Assembly: GCF_014633365.1 (NCBI RefSeq)
Contig: NC_068347.1
Location: forward strand, 310,001 to 374,000
Direction: 5' to 3'
Length of the DNA stretch: 64,000 nucleotides
Source: Diospyros lotus
Taxonomy: Eukaryota; Streptophyta; Magnoliopsida; Ericales; Ebenaceae
In this document: piece after piece, positions 12,001 through 25,600 of the stretch
Position numbering within the stretch: position 1 is the first letter of the stretch
How the letters are laid out: each line of letters opens with the position of its first letter
The notes under the pieces: generated by a model
The model's database searches: none
What the model saw: the letters and a program-made list of their open reading frames with translations, nothing else
Told to the model about the DNA's origin: nothing
Translations under genes and position numbers: made by a program

Positions 12001-15000
12001 AACCATCAGACAAGGTCTCCAGATTTTCAATTTCACTGGAAATGTGAGCAAACTCAACTGATGATGCTCATGTTTGCAGACGATCTCCTTTTGTTCTCCC
12101 ATGGCAATCCTGCTTCGGTGGGTATCTTGAAATCTTGCTTGGAGAGATTCTCTAGTTTGTCTGGCCTCAAGGCCAATGCCTTAAAAAGCAGTTGCTTCAT
12201 CTCTTGCAGAGATGAGTCCTTAAGGGAGAATATTTTGACTATTGCAAGTTTCCAGATAGGTGTGCTACCTATGCGATACCTGGGGAAGCCTCTTCTTTCC
12301 ACCAAATTATCTTATGAGGATTGCCGACTTATCATTGATAAGGTTAAGTATAAGATTTGCTCTTGGCGGAGTAGGTCACTCTCCTTTGGGGGCTGCCTTC
12401 AATTAGCTCAATCTGTTCTTTCCACTATCTATGTGTACTAGGCCTCTATGTCTATTTTGCTGAAAGGGGTGATCCATGAGATTGAGCAATCAATTCGTAA
12501 TTTCTTATAGAGTGGTGATGACGTTGACCACCAAAGAGCTAAAGTGGCTTGGCGAGAGATCTGTTGCCCCAAGGCGCAAGGAGGTCTAGGTCTCAAGCCT
12601 CTCTATGTCTGGAATCAAGCCCTTGTCGCCAAGCATATTTGGCGCTTGATCTCAGGCAATGGGGAGTCGTTTTGGGTGAAGTGGGTACATACCTATCAAG
12701 TTAAGAGGGCGTGCTTTTGGCTCCTTAAATTGCCATACGCTTGTCCATGGTACTGGAGGAAGCTGCTCTCCTTCAAGGGAGTTGTGTGATCCAAAGTGGG
12801 GTGGAAAATTAGTGATGGTCGTAGCGTGTTCCTTTGGCATGATCAATGGCACCCTTTGGGCGTGCTTATTGATCGTTTCTCTCGCCAATTGCCTCGACAA
12901 TTAGGCATCCATACCTTGGCCAAGGTCTCTAATTTCATTGAGAATGGCTCTTGGAATTGGCCTAACCTCTTCCCTTGTCCGGCTTACGATCTTATTAGGA
13001 ATCACCTTCCTAGTCTCCCCCGCGTTCAACGCCGAGACGAGAATTTTTGGCTCCCAGCTGCGAATGGTGTTTTTTCAGCTAGGGCTGCTCTTAAGGACTT
13101 CTAGGATCAATGCCCCCGGGTCCATTGGCATAGGCTTGTGTGGTCGTTGGAGTGTATTCCAGCTCATTCTTTTATCCTGTAGTTAGCAATTCGGGAGCGT
13201 CTTTCTACACTTGACCGTATTAACCATTTTTTTGTCTTTTCCGAATAAATGTTTCCTTTGCAAGATGAATGCGGAGAGACATAGTCACCTTTTCTTTGAG
13301 TGCCCTTATTCCAGAGAGGTGATGACATTCTTCCCCAGATCAAATAAATTCAATTGGCCTTGGCGTCAATGGGATTCTAGAGTGCTTTGGGCTATTGCGA
13401 GATGGAGTGGCAAGGGTCCGTGGTAGGTGGCGAATAGACTGGTGCTTCATGCTACGGTGTAATTCATCTGGAGGGAGCGCAATAACACGTGCTTCCGTGA
13501 TCATGAGAGATCTACCTCTCAGTTGGCTCATCAGATTCAGTGCGCGGTGTGGGCCCATTTGATGACTCTCCGACTCGGACCGTTTATTTTGAGTTATGCT
13601 CTTTGTCATATTTGGCGTCTTCCGAGGGACCAGGTTCTCCCTCCCCATTGAGTTGCTGCTTGCTTGTTGCTGGAGGCTGGCTTTTGTGATCTTGTTCAGT
13701 GTCAGTCCCTTCGGTGCCTTGTGTTCAATGCTGCCTCTCCAGTTGGGGCTTGCTTCGTTTGCAATTTTCCTGCTCGTGATTTGTACATCAGGCTTGTTCT
13801 TCCAAGATGGATTGTTGCTTTCGATCACTTCCAGGCTTTTGTTTATTTTCTGTACATTTTGTCTTTTATTTTGCTTCTTCCTATGTTTTTCTTATTTTTA
13901 GCTTATTTTTCTTCTTTTGACCCAGTGGGTGATCGTTGTTATGTTCATGTCCCTGGTTTTTGTTTGGTCCGGGGTATGCCTTAGCCTTGGCTTGTAGCCG
14001 TTTCAGCTTTGGTTTGTGTTCTATGAATCTCTCACTTACAGAAAAAATGATATTTGATAACTTATTCCCCTAGGAAATCAGGTTTCCCCTCAATTAGAGG
14101 CTGAAGTTAGAGATGTCAAGTGGGCCGTGCCAGCTCAAGTTAGAGATGTAAAACAAACTGTGCTGGGCCAGCACTGTGGTGCCAGGCCCCAAGGGAGTGG
14201 TCCAATCCTACTAAGGTGGGTTGGGTTGGCCCTCTAGTTACTATTATTCTTAAATATTTTTTAATTATTTTTAAATATATAAATAAATATAATCTACGAA
14301 TTTATAATAGAAATTCCAAATGCTATTTGTTCATGTTTGAATTTTGAAATATTTGTATGTATTTAGTATTTACATACATGTTTACATAAATAAATTTCGA
14401 ATGTTATTTGACCATTTAGAAAATAATATAATTATGCCCATATTAGCAAAAAATGTAGTTATATATAAAATATAATTTACGTAAAATACAACACAATTAA
14501 TATATGATATGCATAAATTATATTAGTATATAATTAATATATCTTACTCTGAAATGCTGCTGCTGTGTAATATTTCAAGTTTGAAATGCCTCCAAATGGA
14601 GGCTATGGGGTGTCATATGTATAAAAACATACTAGTTAACATATATTCAAAACTAAATTAAATAAATATTTTCAAATTTTAAAAATTATTTTTTAACATA
14701 AGCTAGGCCAGGCCGGGGGCCAGGAACCCCTAGGCCCGAGACAGCCCTAGTTGGTGGGTGGGGCTTGCAACTGTAGCAGGCCACCAATTGACATCACTAG
14801 CTCAAGTATCAGAAACTGGAGGGAGGCATCAGAACATATCAAAAGTAGATCAACCTCAAGTCATTTTAACTGATGGATTACAGGTCAACCAGTCAGTGGA
14901 GTGACTCAGATAATAAGTTTGTGGCAGCAGCTTTCTCAACTTATTAAGGAATGTAGAAACTTATTAAGGCATGTAGACTTCGATTCTCATACCTAACAGC

Positions 15001-16610
15001 AGCTTTTTATTTTGACAATATACAAGGCCAGTTTATTGGTACAAACAGGTCAGTCAATGGCCTGGCTTGGAATTTCAGGTGGCCGGGCTGGTCTGGTCCT
15101 GACAAAAGAGGCCAGTAGGCAACTACCTGTAGACCAATGTGCAAGATAGGCCTGTTGTGTTTGATGAACAGTTAGAAGCATAAAAGTTCCAAAAAAATTA
15201 AGGCTTGGAAGCCTTTGTTAACACGGACATCTCCCTCCCTCTCTTGTGAGATACTGTGAATACTGTTGGTCTTTACAAATCTTCTTCCTTCTTTTTGGGT
15301 TGGCTGGTGAGTAATGGAAAATTATATATATTTTTTCTACCCCGTTATGCATCCATATACCATTTGCGCTGTCTTAGACCTTACTTCTAACAGTGTTTTC
15401 CTTGCTCAAAAATTAAAATAATATGAAAGGAAAACCCTGTATTTATCACTTCATAAATAAGGATTTTGGATTTGCATACCATGATTCAATTCTATAAAAT
15501 TTAATATGTAAATTATCCAGACATTATTATGCACATTTAACACTTGATCTCAGGAAGACAAAAACCAGGGTTCTCAAGAACCTGATTCCACAAATTGTAT
15601 CTCTAAATATTTCACCAATGCACAAGCATATCTTCAAATACCAACTTTTTCTTTTTGTCACTAATTTTCATATACCAACCTCTAATGTTCAAAAAATAGC
15701 ATTGTACCATGTTGAACTCTGCCACTGTTAAGTATATCAATTATCTGTATTACATTTATAATTTGGTACAAGCAAAGATCATATTTGCGGACAACAAGTG
15801 ACCTAGAGATTGAATAATAAGACACAGAAATTACACATCAATCCACTTCATCAAACATGAAAAGACAAATCAAGTAAGGTGATTTTCAGCCACGAGAGAA
15901 CAAAAATACCTTATCCACGTCAACTAAGGGAACATGCAACTGAAATGATGGATCTAACCAATCGGGAGGTGATGAGGATACCTGAATTTGAGGATTGAAA
16001 GGAAAAGTTAACAATAGATACAAAGAGGAAGGGAAAAAAATAGATGTGTAAATGGCATGAGTAATTACATGCATAGGCCACAGCGGAAAACTAGATTTAG
16101 AAGAAAAATGGCAGTCTTCTAAATGCTTCAGTGTTGAAATATCTCACAACAGCATTAACATGGGTGAGAAACCCTTAATAATGGTTAAACAGTAGTTAAA
16201 AATAATAACACAATATGTCCAGTAAATAATAACACAATATGCACCAAGAAAATCAGTAAAACCTTTTGCTTTTGCATCTTCAAGGTTTATAAAGAAAAGA
16301 AAAGGCTATTGGCCCCTTCCCTTTTTGCACTAAAATGCAATACAAAGACAGATTGGATACAAAAACTAACCTCTAGCACTAGAAAGACTATCCCCACAAT
16401 TGATAGTACTACAGAAACACATTAATTTTGTTCTCTTCTAGTTCACTCTCCTTCCCCTTATAGGCAGTGTCCCAAAGGAATGTTTCCCACAAACAATTGG
16501 TTTAGATAAGAAGATTTCACATAAAGCTTAGGATGCTTACCTGGATAAAGAATGGCAGTTTCCTTAGCTTTACTTTCTCAACCCCACCTCCAAAACAAAA
16601 ATAAGGTACG

Positions 16611-16646
<36 letters not shown>

Positions 16647-19600
16647 GAGGGAGAGGGGGGGGGAGAGAGAGAGAGTCATGCCGATGTAATGACAATGCTG
16701 CCTAAACCCACGTGTTGCATCTATGAATAGAATATAGTTAGGGTCAGGGTTCAAGAAGGTAGGAGAATTCTAACTTCAAAAAAAAAAAAAAAAGGATAAA
16801 TTCAATTCTGTTAATATGCTGGAATTTTAAAATTGAGAATATCTGAAGGCCTAAACAACAATTAACCTTGAGTTTGCTAGTTAATTTCAAGGCCAATGGG
16901 TAGGGAAAAGATTAGGGTAAATTTAAGCTGAAATCTTTAGAGCTTTGGAGCTTAAAAGTGCACTTCAAAGAGGCTGAGAAGTAACAACACCTTGCTTTCT
17001 CTGAAAAAAAAACAGGAGAGGTCCCTCCAAAACTTGAACATAAGAAAAGGGGAAAAATAGCAAGAGGAGAGGAAAACAAGTGCTTCAGGCACAAAAAGGT
17101 TAGACAAGTTCATACAACTCAATCCCAATTGCTATCCATCAAAAAGAAAGATCGCTTATGTTTCTTGGCTGCTAGCTTTCTCACATTACTATCAAATATA
17201 AAAGTAGCAATCCTCTAGTGATCAGGACTTTCTACATTTAATAAAGTCTCAACATAGGATGCAACATAATTTGATATTTCCAACAGTATTCTGGCCTATA
17301 AATAAATAAAATGAAACCAAATTGACTCCAAACATTTCTACATAATGATCACGGCATGCTCCATGAAAGTTTCTAGATTGTCCCTTTGCAGTCCCTAATA
17401 TCCATTTCTACAGAATTGCAAGAATAATAGATTAGTCTCCTAGCAGAATTTTATATGAAGCAATTGAATAAATTTGTCCAAGTGCGTGCATTCGTATAAA
17501 ATGCAAGTAAAAAAAAAAAAAAAGGACCAAATCTACTCAAGCATGACTATATAAAGTTCAAGGCAAGCAACAACTCTACAGTTTGGCCCTTTTTTCTTTC
17601 CATGCTTTGTAGTCTGTACCACCCCTGAATGTGGCTTGAAGATGCAAAGATGAAGAAAATTCAGTAAAAACAGATCTGATGACTGGAAAAAAGAATGCCA
17701 TATGCATGTGGAAAATATATATTCCTTGGATGGCTTCTTAGATATGAATGGGTGTCTAGAGCAGTTCCCATCCAAAGTCTATTTCATAGGAACCTGTTTA
17801 AAAAAATTGGCCAGTCTACCCCAATAAGTAACTTTCATCAATCCTAAAAAATGGACTATGAACCAAAGACAAAATAGTTATTAAGAAACATGCAAGATAG
17901 CTAAATATCCTCTTGGATGTTGGCCCCTATGTTACCTAGATCGTGGTTTGTTGTGTTGCAGAGAAGGGAGACATCAGAAGGGAGCAAGAACATGGTAACC
18001 ACACTTTGTAAATGTAGTACAACATGGCAGACTTGCACAGGATACTAATAGAATTCGAGTTAATTCTAAAGCAACTTTCTTTAACCAATAACACATCTAT
18101 AAAATGACACGATACAGTTTTTCCTTCAAGTAAACCATGATGGCCAATTTGGCTGGCAGGTTGCAGGTTGAGTTATGGAAACAACCTCTTTGCAAAACAA
18201 GGGTAAGGCTGCTGCATACAGACATGGCCCTCTCCCAACCCTTGCAAAGCGGGAGCTTCGCACGCACAAGGGGCTTTTTCCATGATAACCAAAATTTATA
18301 CACTTTGTCATATGCCAAAACTTTGCTTGTCCAATACTTTATTGACCACATTATATGTTTGAATTGAATGTTTCCCCCTCTACAAAAACCTTCAAAGTGA
18401 AGAAGGGGAAACAAAAAATCTTTGACTCGCTAAACTAACCATCTTGGAATGAAATTTCTGGGTTGCTAATTACAAAGGGATGGCCATTTTCCATCAACCT
18501 CAACTTCAGAGTAGGATTCTGTCTTATTCTATCCACAAGGGAAATGCTACAAAAAATGATAAGCTAAAAAGAATAAAATAACCTTACATTTTGATTCAAA
18601 TCATTAACAGAACTGGTTGCCTGATTGATTATAGTCTCAACATTGTTGCCACCAGCTTCACTGATGCTTTTGTCACACTCTGAGGGTGCAGAACAGTTAC
18701 CCGCACTGGGTCCATTGAACTGTACAGTTTTCACCTCCTGTTTAATCAACAGCAGTCAAATTCTATACAAAAATTTAAAACTATAACTACGGCCAGCATT
18801 AACAGTTAACACCACTCTATCCAGAACTAATAAAGAAGCTACATAGACCTTATGAGGGGATTGGCATGTCAAATTGCTAGCTTCACCACAACTAGTTTCA
18901 TCAGACTCCACTAAAGATACTCTTCCATCTGTCAAGTCAGATGGACATGAACAAACATTTCTTTCAACAGAGAATGGATTGCTGTCAGGGGTATTCTTCA
19001 AATTTTGATGGTCACAAATGTCAATGTCCCGGCTCATATCAATTGGGGGTTCAAATGCCTGCCAATAACAATAGTCATAGAACTGTTCATATGGTCTAAG
19101 ATGCAACTCACACATTACTTTCACAGGCATATGAAGAAATATATAAACAATCAGATAACAGCAAAGATGGAATAGCAAGAAAAAACAGAGCAGGATAATG
19201 AAAAAATTTGAAATCACCTGAAGCATGTTGAATATGAAAAAAGAATTTTTCGAAATACACCTGCAGCACAATGAAACCAAATCATTAGAAATTAACAAGA
19301 TGTTATTTCGGAAACATGGCCCTCTTATCTCAAGCATATAACTGAGCATGAGCTTCTTTTCCTTATTCTAGACAAAGTTGCTAAATATGTTTAAATCCTG
19401 ACCATAGATCCAAGCGTCTCCAAAACACATTATGTTTCTATAAGGGTATCTAGCATTTAAAGTTGAAAGAATATGATGCTCAGGGACGGTAAGCAAACAA
19501 AGGCTCACAAGATATTGAGAAGGTGGGATATAAATGATAAAATACAATTTTATAACCCATGCACAGGACAGGGGTTTCAGTCAGGAAGAGAAGTAGATGC

Positions 19601-22600
19601 CCATTGCTTTGACACAGTATTTACAGAGCCTACCCAATGCTTCATTCACCTTAAAAACTTTACCACAAATGTCAATATAGCTGTACAGCACCATGCTTAG
19701 ATCAGTGTCTTTGCTTCCAACCTTCCTTAACCACACATCTTATGTTCAAATTTTAGCATCAGAATTCCTTTTGTTACAGATCTTAGACAGTTGTGTGCAG
19801 AAGCAATTCATCAGAGACAGAAATTCATCCAGGAGGAAATGTCAAATGAGAAACCTCAGAATCATTTCCTTTGCCTCAAACTGCATGAATCTGAAGTTTA
19901 AATTCTCAACACCTGAATTTATGGTTCTTGAAAGAATGTTTTACTTTCGAAGGGAAAAACTTCTACAATGTGATGGTGCCTTCCTTAACTGTTTATTTCC
20001 CTTCTGGGAAATCTGAAAACCATCTTTTTTAGCTGATGGCAACTGCAGCTACATATAACACTCTCCATAAAGTGTACCAAAGCTAAGAAAATTTTTAATT
20101 GTACCCAACTCATTTATTTTCTGTGAGAATCAACATGGTAGAAAATCAAATAATGTTGTTAATCAATTATTATTGTCAATGAAAGAATAAGTGCATCCTC
20201 ATAGAAATTCACCACTATTCAACTTAAACCACCTACACTCTTAGGATCCACAATATCACAACCATTGCAATCCATGTAAGCCTGCCCCATGGTTTGGCAG
20301 GAAACAAAATATAAAAGATCTGGACTATCTTATAATATATCTTTCACATTTACAACTATATTTTACTATTTGAAGATGCCCTTTCCATGTTTTACTTGTA
20401 TTTGGCCTTAGTATAGCATCAGATTTGCATGGAGAAACATTTACATATTGCCTGGGCTGTGTCAGGCACACATAGGTGCTTTGAAGGAGTACCACTGGTA
20501 TAAAGTAACACATATTGACTAAGTATTTGTCACTCTTTACTCCCAAGATCTTCTTGCATCCAACTAATCTGTTAGAAAAAGATTTGCCAAGGAAACTAAA
20601 TCATTGAAAATTGAGAAGGGACTAGATAGTGACCAGTAGCCCTTGAAATAGATACTTTTGTGCAATAGATTCAAAAACAGACCTGGGCCATTAATCTAGA
20701 GTTGACCACACGTATCCAACTTGAATCAGAATAATCAAAGGCCATCCACCACAATAAGCTGGATGCCTCAAATAGTTCCTAGTTCAGTAAGATATTTAAG
20801 CGAGTTGGGTTCACCAAAAGATGAGTACTCATCTTCAATTTCTAACATTTGAATCGTTTCAATTCCATCTGTCAAATTGCCATTCATCCCAAAAGCTTAA
20901 GCTGTTAGGAAAGCAGCCCCTCATGCAATTTGCATGTGAACACAGGTGCTCGTGCTCTTACACACAAACCAAAAGTGCACAAAAACCTTAAGGGATTATA
21001 CATACATAACAAGACATGAACAAAACCAGCTAGAACCATGTTAAATTACCACTTTGTCCCAAAAGTTTATGCTATCAGGAATGCAGCCAAGCCAACAGCT
21101 TTCTAACACCATCTTTAAGAACAGCAAGGGAGAATAATTACAATGAATCTATCACATTTATCACCATACCTCATGCAGTTTGATCACTTTCATTTGTTGT
21201 AAAACTTGATCAGTAATGCCTCAAGGAAAGTGACAAATGGCCATTGTAGATAAAAGAATATGAAAAACCATGGCAAATTATCTAGCCAAAAAAACAAAAG
21301 GCAAATTCTAAGGCTGATAACGCTGGTGAAAAGTTCCATTTCAGCCTAGATTCATTGTTCATCTGTCCCCGTGAAGACATAGAAAGAAGTTCAACGTATT
21401 ATCTTTTCTTGTTCTTGAACTTGGGCAAAGGAATTACACAAGTAATATCTAAACTTATTAAAACCTACAGCAGTGTGCAAAAAGTCAAGATTGTATAACC
21501 TTCTGCAAGGCCTGCCTGAGTATCAACCCTAGCACAATGGCATATGATTGCTACCATGAAAAAAATTCTTCCAATTAGGTTAGCAGGCTTTATTGTGAAG
21601 CAATATGCAAATAAATTCTACAACTCATGAAGAAAAAATTAAGTTGAGGAAAATACCATCTCAGCTTTTGAAATTTTATAGGGAGGTGGGACAACAGAGC
21701 CTGTAAAAAAAAATGCATAAGATGTCAGTTTCCCACAGAAGAACACCCAGGAAAGGATTTTTCATTATCTTAAATGATTGATAGAAACTGCATAATATAA
21801 ACCTTACATGACCCCAGGTCAAAAATTTAAAAGTAAAATTTACTACCAATAATGATGCAGAAAGGCATACAAAAAAAAAAAAAAAAGTTTCTCAACAAGC
21901 ATCCATTTAAAGAAAGGTAATTTTTGTCATCAGTAAATGAAAAAAATAATAATAAATGCATAAAAGTTTATGAACCCAAGTATGAAGTATCGCTCTTCAA
22001 TATGATCAAAGTGTAGGTACTTAATTGCATCAATACACAAACTACATGGTGAGGTCAAATGTATGTAACATGTCAGTATCGGATTGGGATATGATTTTGG
22101 GACATTAAGTGGAAAATTTGGTTTGACGGGATATCCATACTGGATCATTACGATTTTGGGTCATTAAGTGGAAAATTTGGTTTGAGAGGATATCCATACT
22201 GGATCATCACGATTTTAGTTCATTAAGTGGTAAATATGGATTAGGATCATCAGTGACCACAACACCAAATTACTCTCCTAGTTCGTTGTTCAACTATATA
22301 AGTGAGGGTATTAATGTAATTAATGTACATAATATACCATTTGTATATATACTCTTGTATTATATGTTGGGAAGATAGAAATACAAAATATTTTATTATT
22401 TTACATGGTATCAGAGCTAGGTTTCAAACCCTAACCCTAACTAGTACCATTGCCGCAATAGACTTCACTAGCATTGCACTGGCAGTGCATCTACTGTCCC
22501 CCTTTACTATTGTGATTTCTTATTCGTGAATCTTCTTTGCAATTCCTTTGCGTATGGAGAAGGAGTGTATGTGCAGTCTCAATTAAATGACAATTCTTGC

Positions 22601-25600
22601 ATTCAACAACCCCATTTTGCTATGGGGTGCTAGGAAGTTTGGTGAACAATCAATTCAATGCCATATAAGATTTAATCACTACGAAGAACGTGAATAGGCA
22701 AATTAAACTGAGTTCGAATTTCAGCACAAAAGACAGTAAAGACAAAAAATAATTCTAAACAATTTTTCATTTAATATAACCATGTAATTCGTGAAAAATC
22801 AACAAAGGTTAAAAAGTAACGAAAACCTTTTTTGAACTTACAGAACTTGGTAGCTCTTCCAACAGATAAGTCTAGTGTTGAATGTCACTGGCTTTATACA
22901 ATTGAATTTCGTCTCAATGGCAGAATTGATTGCATCAAGGCCACCTTGTTTGACAAAAGGTATACTCAGATTTTTGGCCTTGATCATGGGGACACTTTTT
23001 CTCTTGTAGCTAAGATCTCCTATGTTCACCTATCCTTGTCTCTCTTTTTTTTTAAACAAGTGAGCACAGATATGATATTAATTTAAACCATAAGAGAAAT
23101 ACAACAATCCTTAGAAAACACCGGCGAACCAATGGCCCAAAACAAGAGAGATCCATACAAACCATTAGCCCACCCCAAACACCAGCAGTTAGGGAGACCA
23201 TGGCCACCCAAAACTGACTTCATAGCCAACCAACCTAGAAGAGAGAGAACTTAAATTCCAAGAGAAGAAGCCGACATAATAACCTGGTCCACAAAGTAAG
23301 GGAAAGATGGCTCCACAGCCCTAAGCCAAGCCACTAACGCTAACCTGACAAGCACAAAGTTAGAGATATCAACCACACCTGACCCCCGATCCTTGAAAAC
23401 TAACATATTTCGTTCCAGCCACACCATCCATAGCGCTGCATAGAGAAGAAACTTCCATACCTTCCTTTGCTCTTTACCCCAAGCAAAATAATCCCATTAG
23501 TTGAATAGACCCCCAACCAATCTCGGACAGACCTACTCATAGCACCACCATCTAAAAATTGGCCATCATAAGCACAAGACAGTTTCACAGTGAACGAAGA
23601 GGTGGTCCACAGACTTCGGGATAGAGCCACAAAAGACACAAAGTAGATCATCCCCTTGTAGAATCTCTTTCCTGCTCAAATTGTCCTTTGTGTTAATTTT
23701 CCCCCAAATGACAGGCCACACAAACAACTCCACTTTTGGAGGAGTAAAACTACCCCAAACACGAGCTGCCACAGAATTAATTTGGGGAATGTTGGATCCA
23801 AACATCAATGAGCAAAGTCTCTCATTAAATGAGCACGACCAAAAAGAACTAGCCCCTTCAAATGACCAAAATACCCGATCCCCACTTCCACTTACCAAAT
23901 GGACTTGGGAAATAACCCTTAGCAACTCAGCCCGGATATATTCTTCTCTTTCAAGAAGCGGCCTTCTCCAATTAAGGCACCAAAACCATTTGTTATTCAC
24001 CCAAAACCCTAACTCTGCCACCTTCTTCCCTTTATCCATGGACACTACGTAAAGCTGTGGGAATAGGTCTGAAAGAGAAGAGATACCCACCCAAATGTCT
24101 TCCCAAAACCAAATCAAGTCACCCTTACCAAGGCAGATTTTTACCCCTTCCATGGCCACTGACCAAGCCTCATTACTATTGGTAAAAGAACCAACAATGT
24201 CCCTCCACCAAGAGATTCTACAAAGGGATGATCATTAACCTCTTCATCAACTGGATATCAAGAATGCCTATCTTCATGGTGATATAAAGGAGGAGTTGTC
24301 TGTCACGACCCTGAGGAGTAGTGTGTAATATTGTAAAATGTTAGGGTATAAATGAGGAAATTAAGGAGTATTAGAACTGTTTGAACAGCTAACTGAAGTT
24401 GTTGAGGTAGTTAGGAAATTGTTGATGTAGCTAGAGGTCCTATAAACAAGGACTATGGCACTTTGAGAGGTATCATTGAAGTGAATAATCAATTCCTCTC
24501 TTTTGATTCTCTCTTTCCCTCGTCCTTTCTTTTTGTTCTCTCTCTATCAATCTCACATTCACATACTACCAAATTGCAAGCCCTAATTCAAGGGCTTGAC
24601 AAAGTGGTATCAGAGTCGGTTGGTCCAACAGTGGCTAGTAGCAACAGTAGCGAAAGGAACAATCACGGCCCAGTGCAATCGAGGATCAAGAAGTAATGGC
24701 TGAAGGAACACGCCTAAGGCAATTGGAGTTGAGGTTGGAAACCACGGAGTTCGACATGAATAACACCCAAGAGGCCATGCGCCAAACGAGGGAAGAATTG
24801 GCCGAGTGGAAGGAACTCATGCAAGCGACATCAGAAAAGCAACAAGAAATAGTCGAAAGATGCCAAGAATCAGTCCAAAGGTGTCAAGAAACTGTGGAAC
24901 AACAAGGGCAAAGGATCAACAATAAGTTAAATATGTTGGCATCTCTGCCCCAATTCCGGTTGTCATTAGAATTTCCACCAAGACAGGCGTCAGCACCGAG
25001 CTTGCTGCATCGAGGCAATCAATCGAGGGCGAAAGGAGTTCTAGAGGAGGCGGAGCAGCAGTTAGTTCAAGAAAACCTGGGAAGGAATATGCAATCGGTG
25101 GTGCACGACCATGCACCCATGCCGAAGCTGGAGATACCACTACTTGAGGGAAAGAGTCCAAGGTGGTGTGAACGATTCTTCTAGCTCTACCAAACTACTA
25201 AGGATCAAAAAGTGACTCTAGCGGCAGCCTATTTGAATGAAGTAGCAAATTCTTGGTACCAGGGGTGGGTCCAAGATGGAGGGCTGCAAGTGGGGTGGAG
25301 AGCTTTCTCGGATGGCCGCTATGAACGCTTCGAAGATAAGAAGATGACAGATGTTATTGAAGAATTTAGTAAGCTTAAACAAGAAGGTACTATAATGGAA
25401 TACCTTGCCCATTTCAAAGAATTGAGATCATTGGTATGTACAATTCAACCCAGACTTACCGAACAATATGTGGTATCAATTTTCGTGAGTGGGTTAAAGG
25501 AGGAGTTACAGCCCATGGTAAAGATGATGACACCAACAACAGTTGGTCAGGCGGCAGAAAAGGCGAGGCTTCAAGAAATGACCTTGGAGACCATTTTCAA

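Larger units (their letters stand above)
8955..14047 (+). mobile_element. L1-type LINE retrotransposon, nearly full length but inactive
   Basis: Plant L1-type element in intron 7 of the N2227 gene, antisense to it. In order it shows a gag-like ORF1 with a zinc knuckle, an apurinic-type endonuclease, a reverse transcriptase, a zinc-binding RT C-terminal region (zf-RVT) and a tail ending CTTACAGAAAAAATGA near 14035-14050. ORF1 lacks its N-terminus, so the 5' end is truncated or was disturbed by the solo LTR at 8565-8949. Frameshifts and stops break both ORFs. I could not identify a target duplication, so the left boundary is approximate. Confidence 0.88.

Noticed and set aside
13340..13828. 162-codon minus-strand ORF
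   Set aside because: Antisense shadow of the 3' end of LINE ORF2, with no domain of its own.
16611..16674. Short direct repeats considered as a CRISPR-like array
   Set aside because: This is a simple tetranucleotide microsatellite without spacers, in a plant intron.
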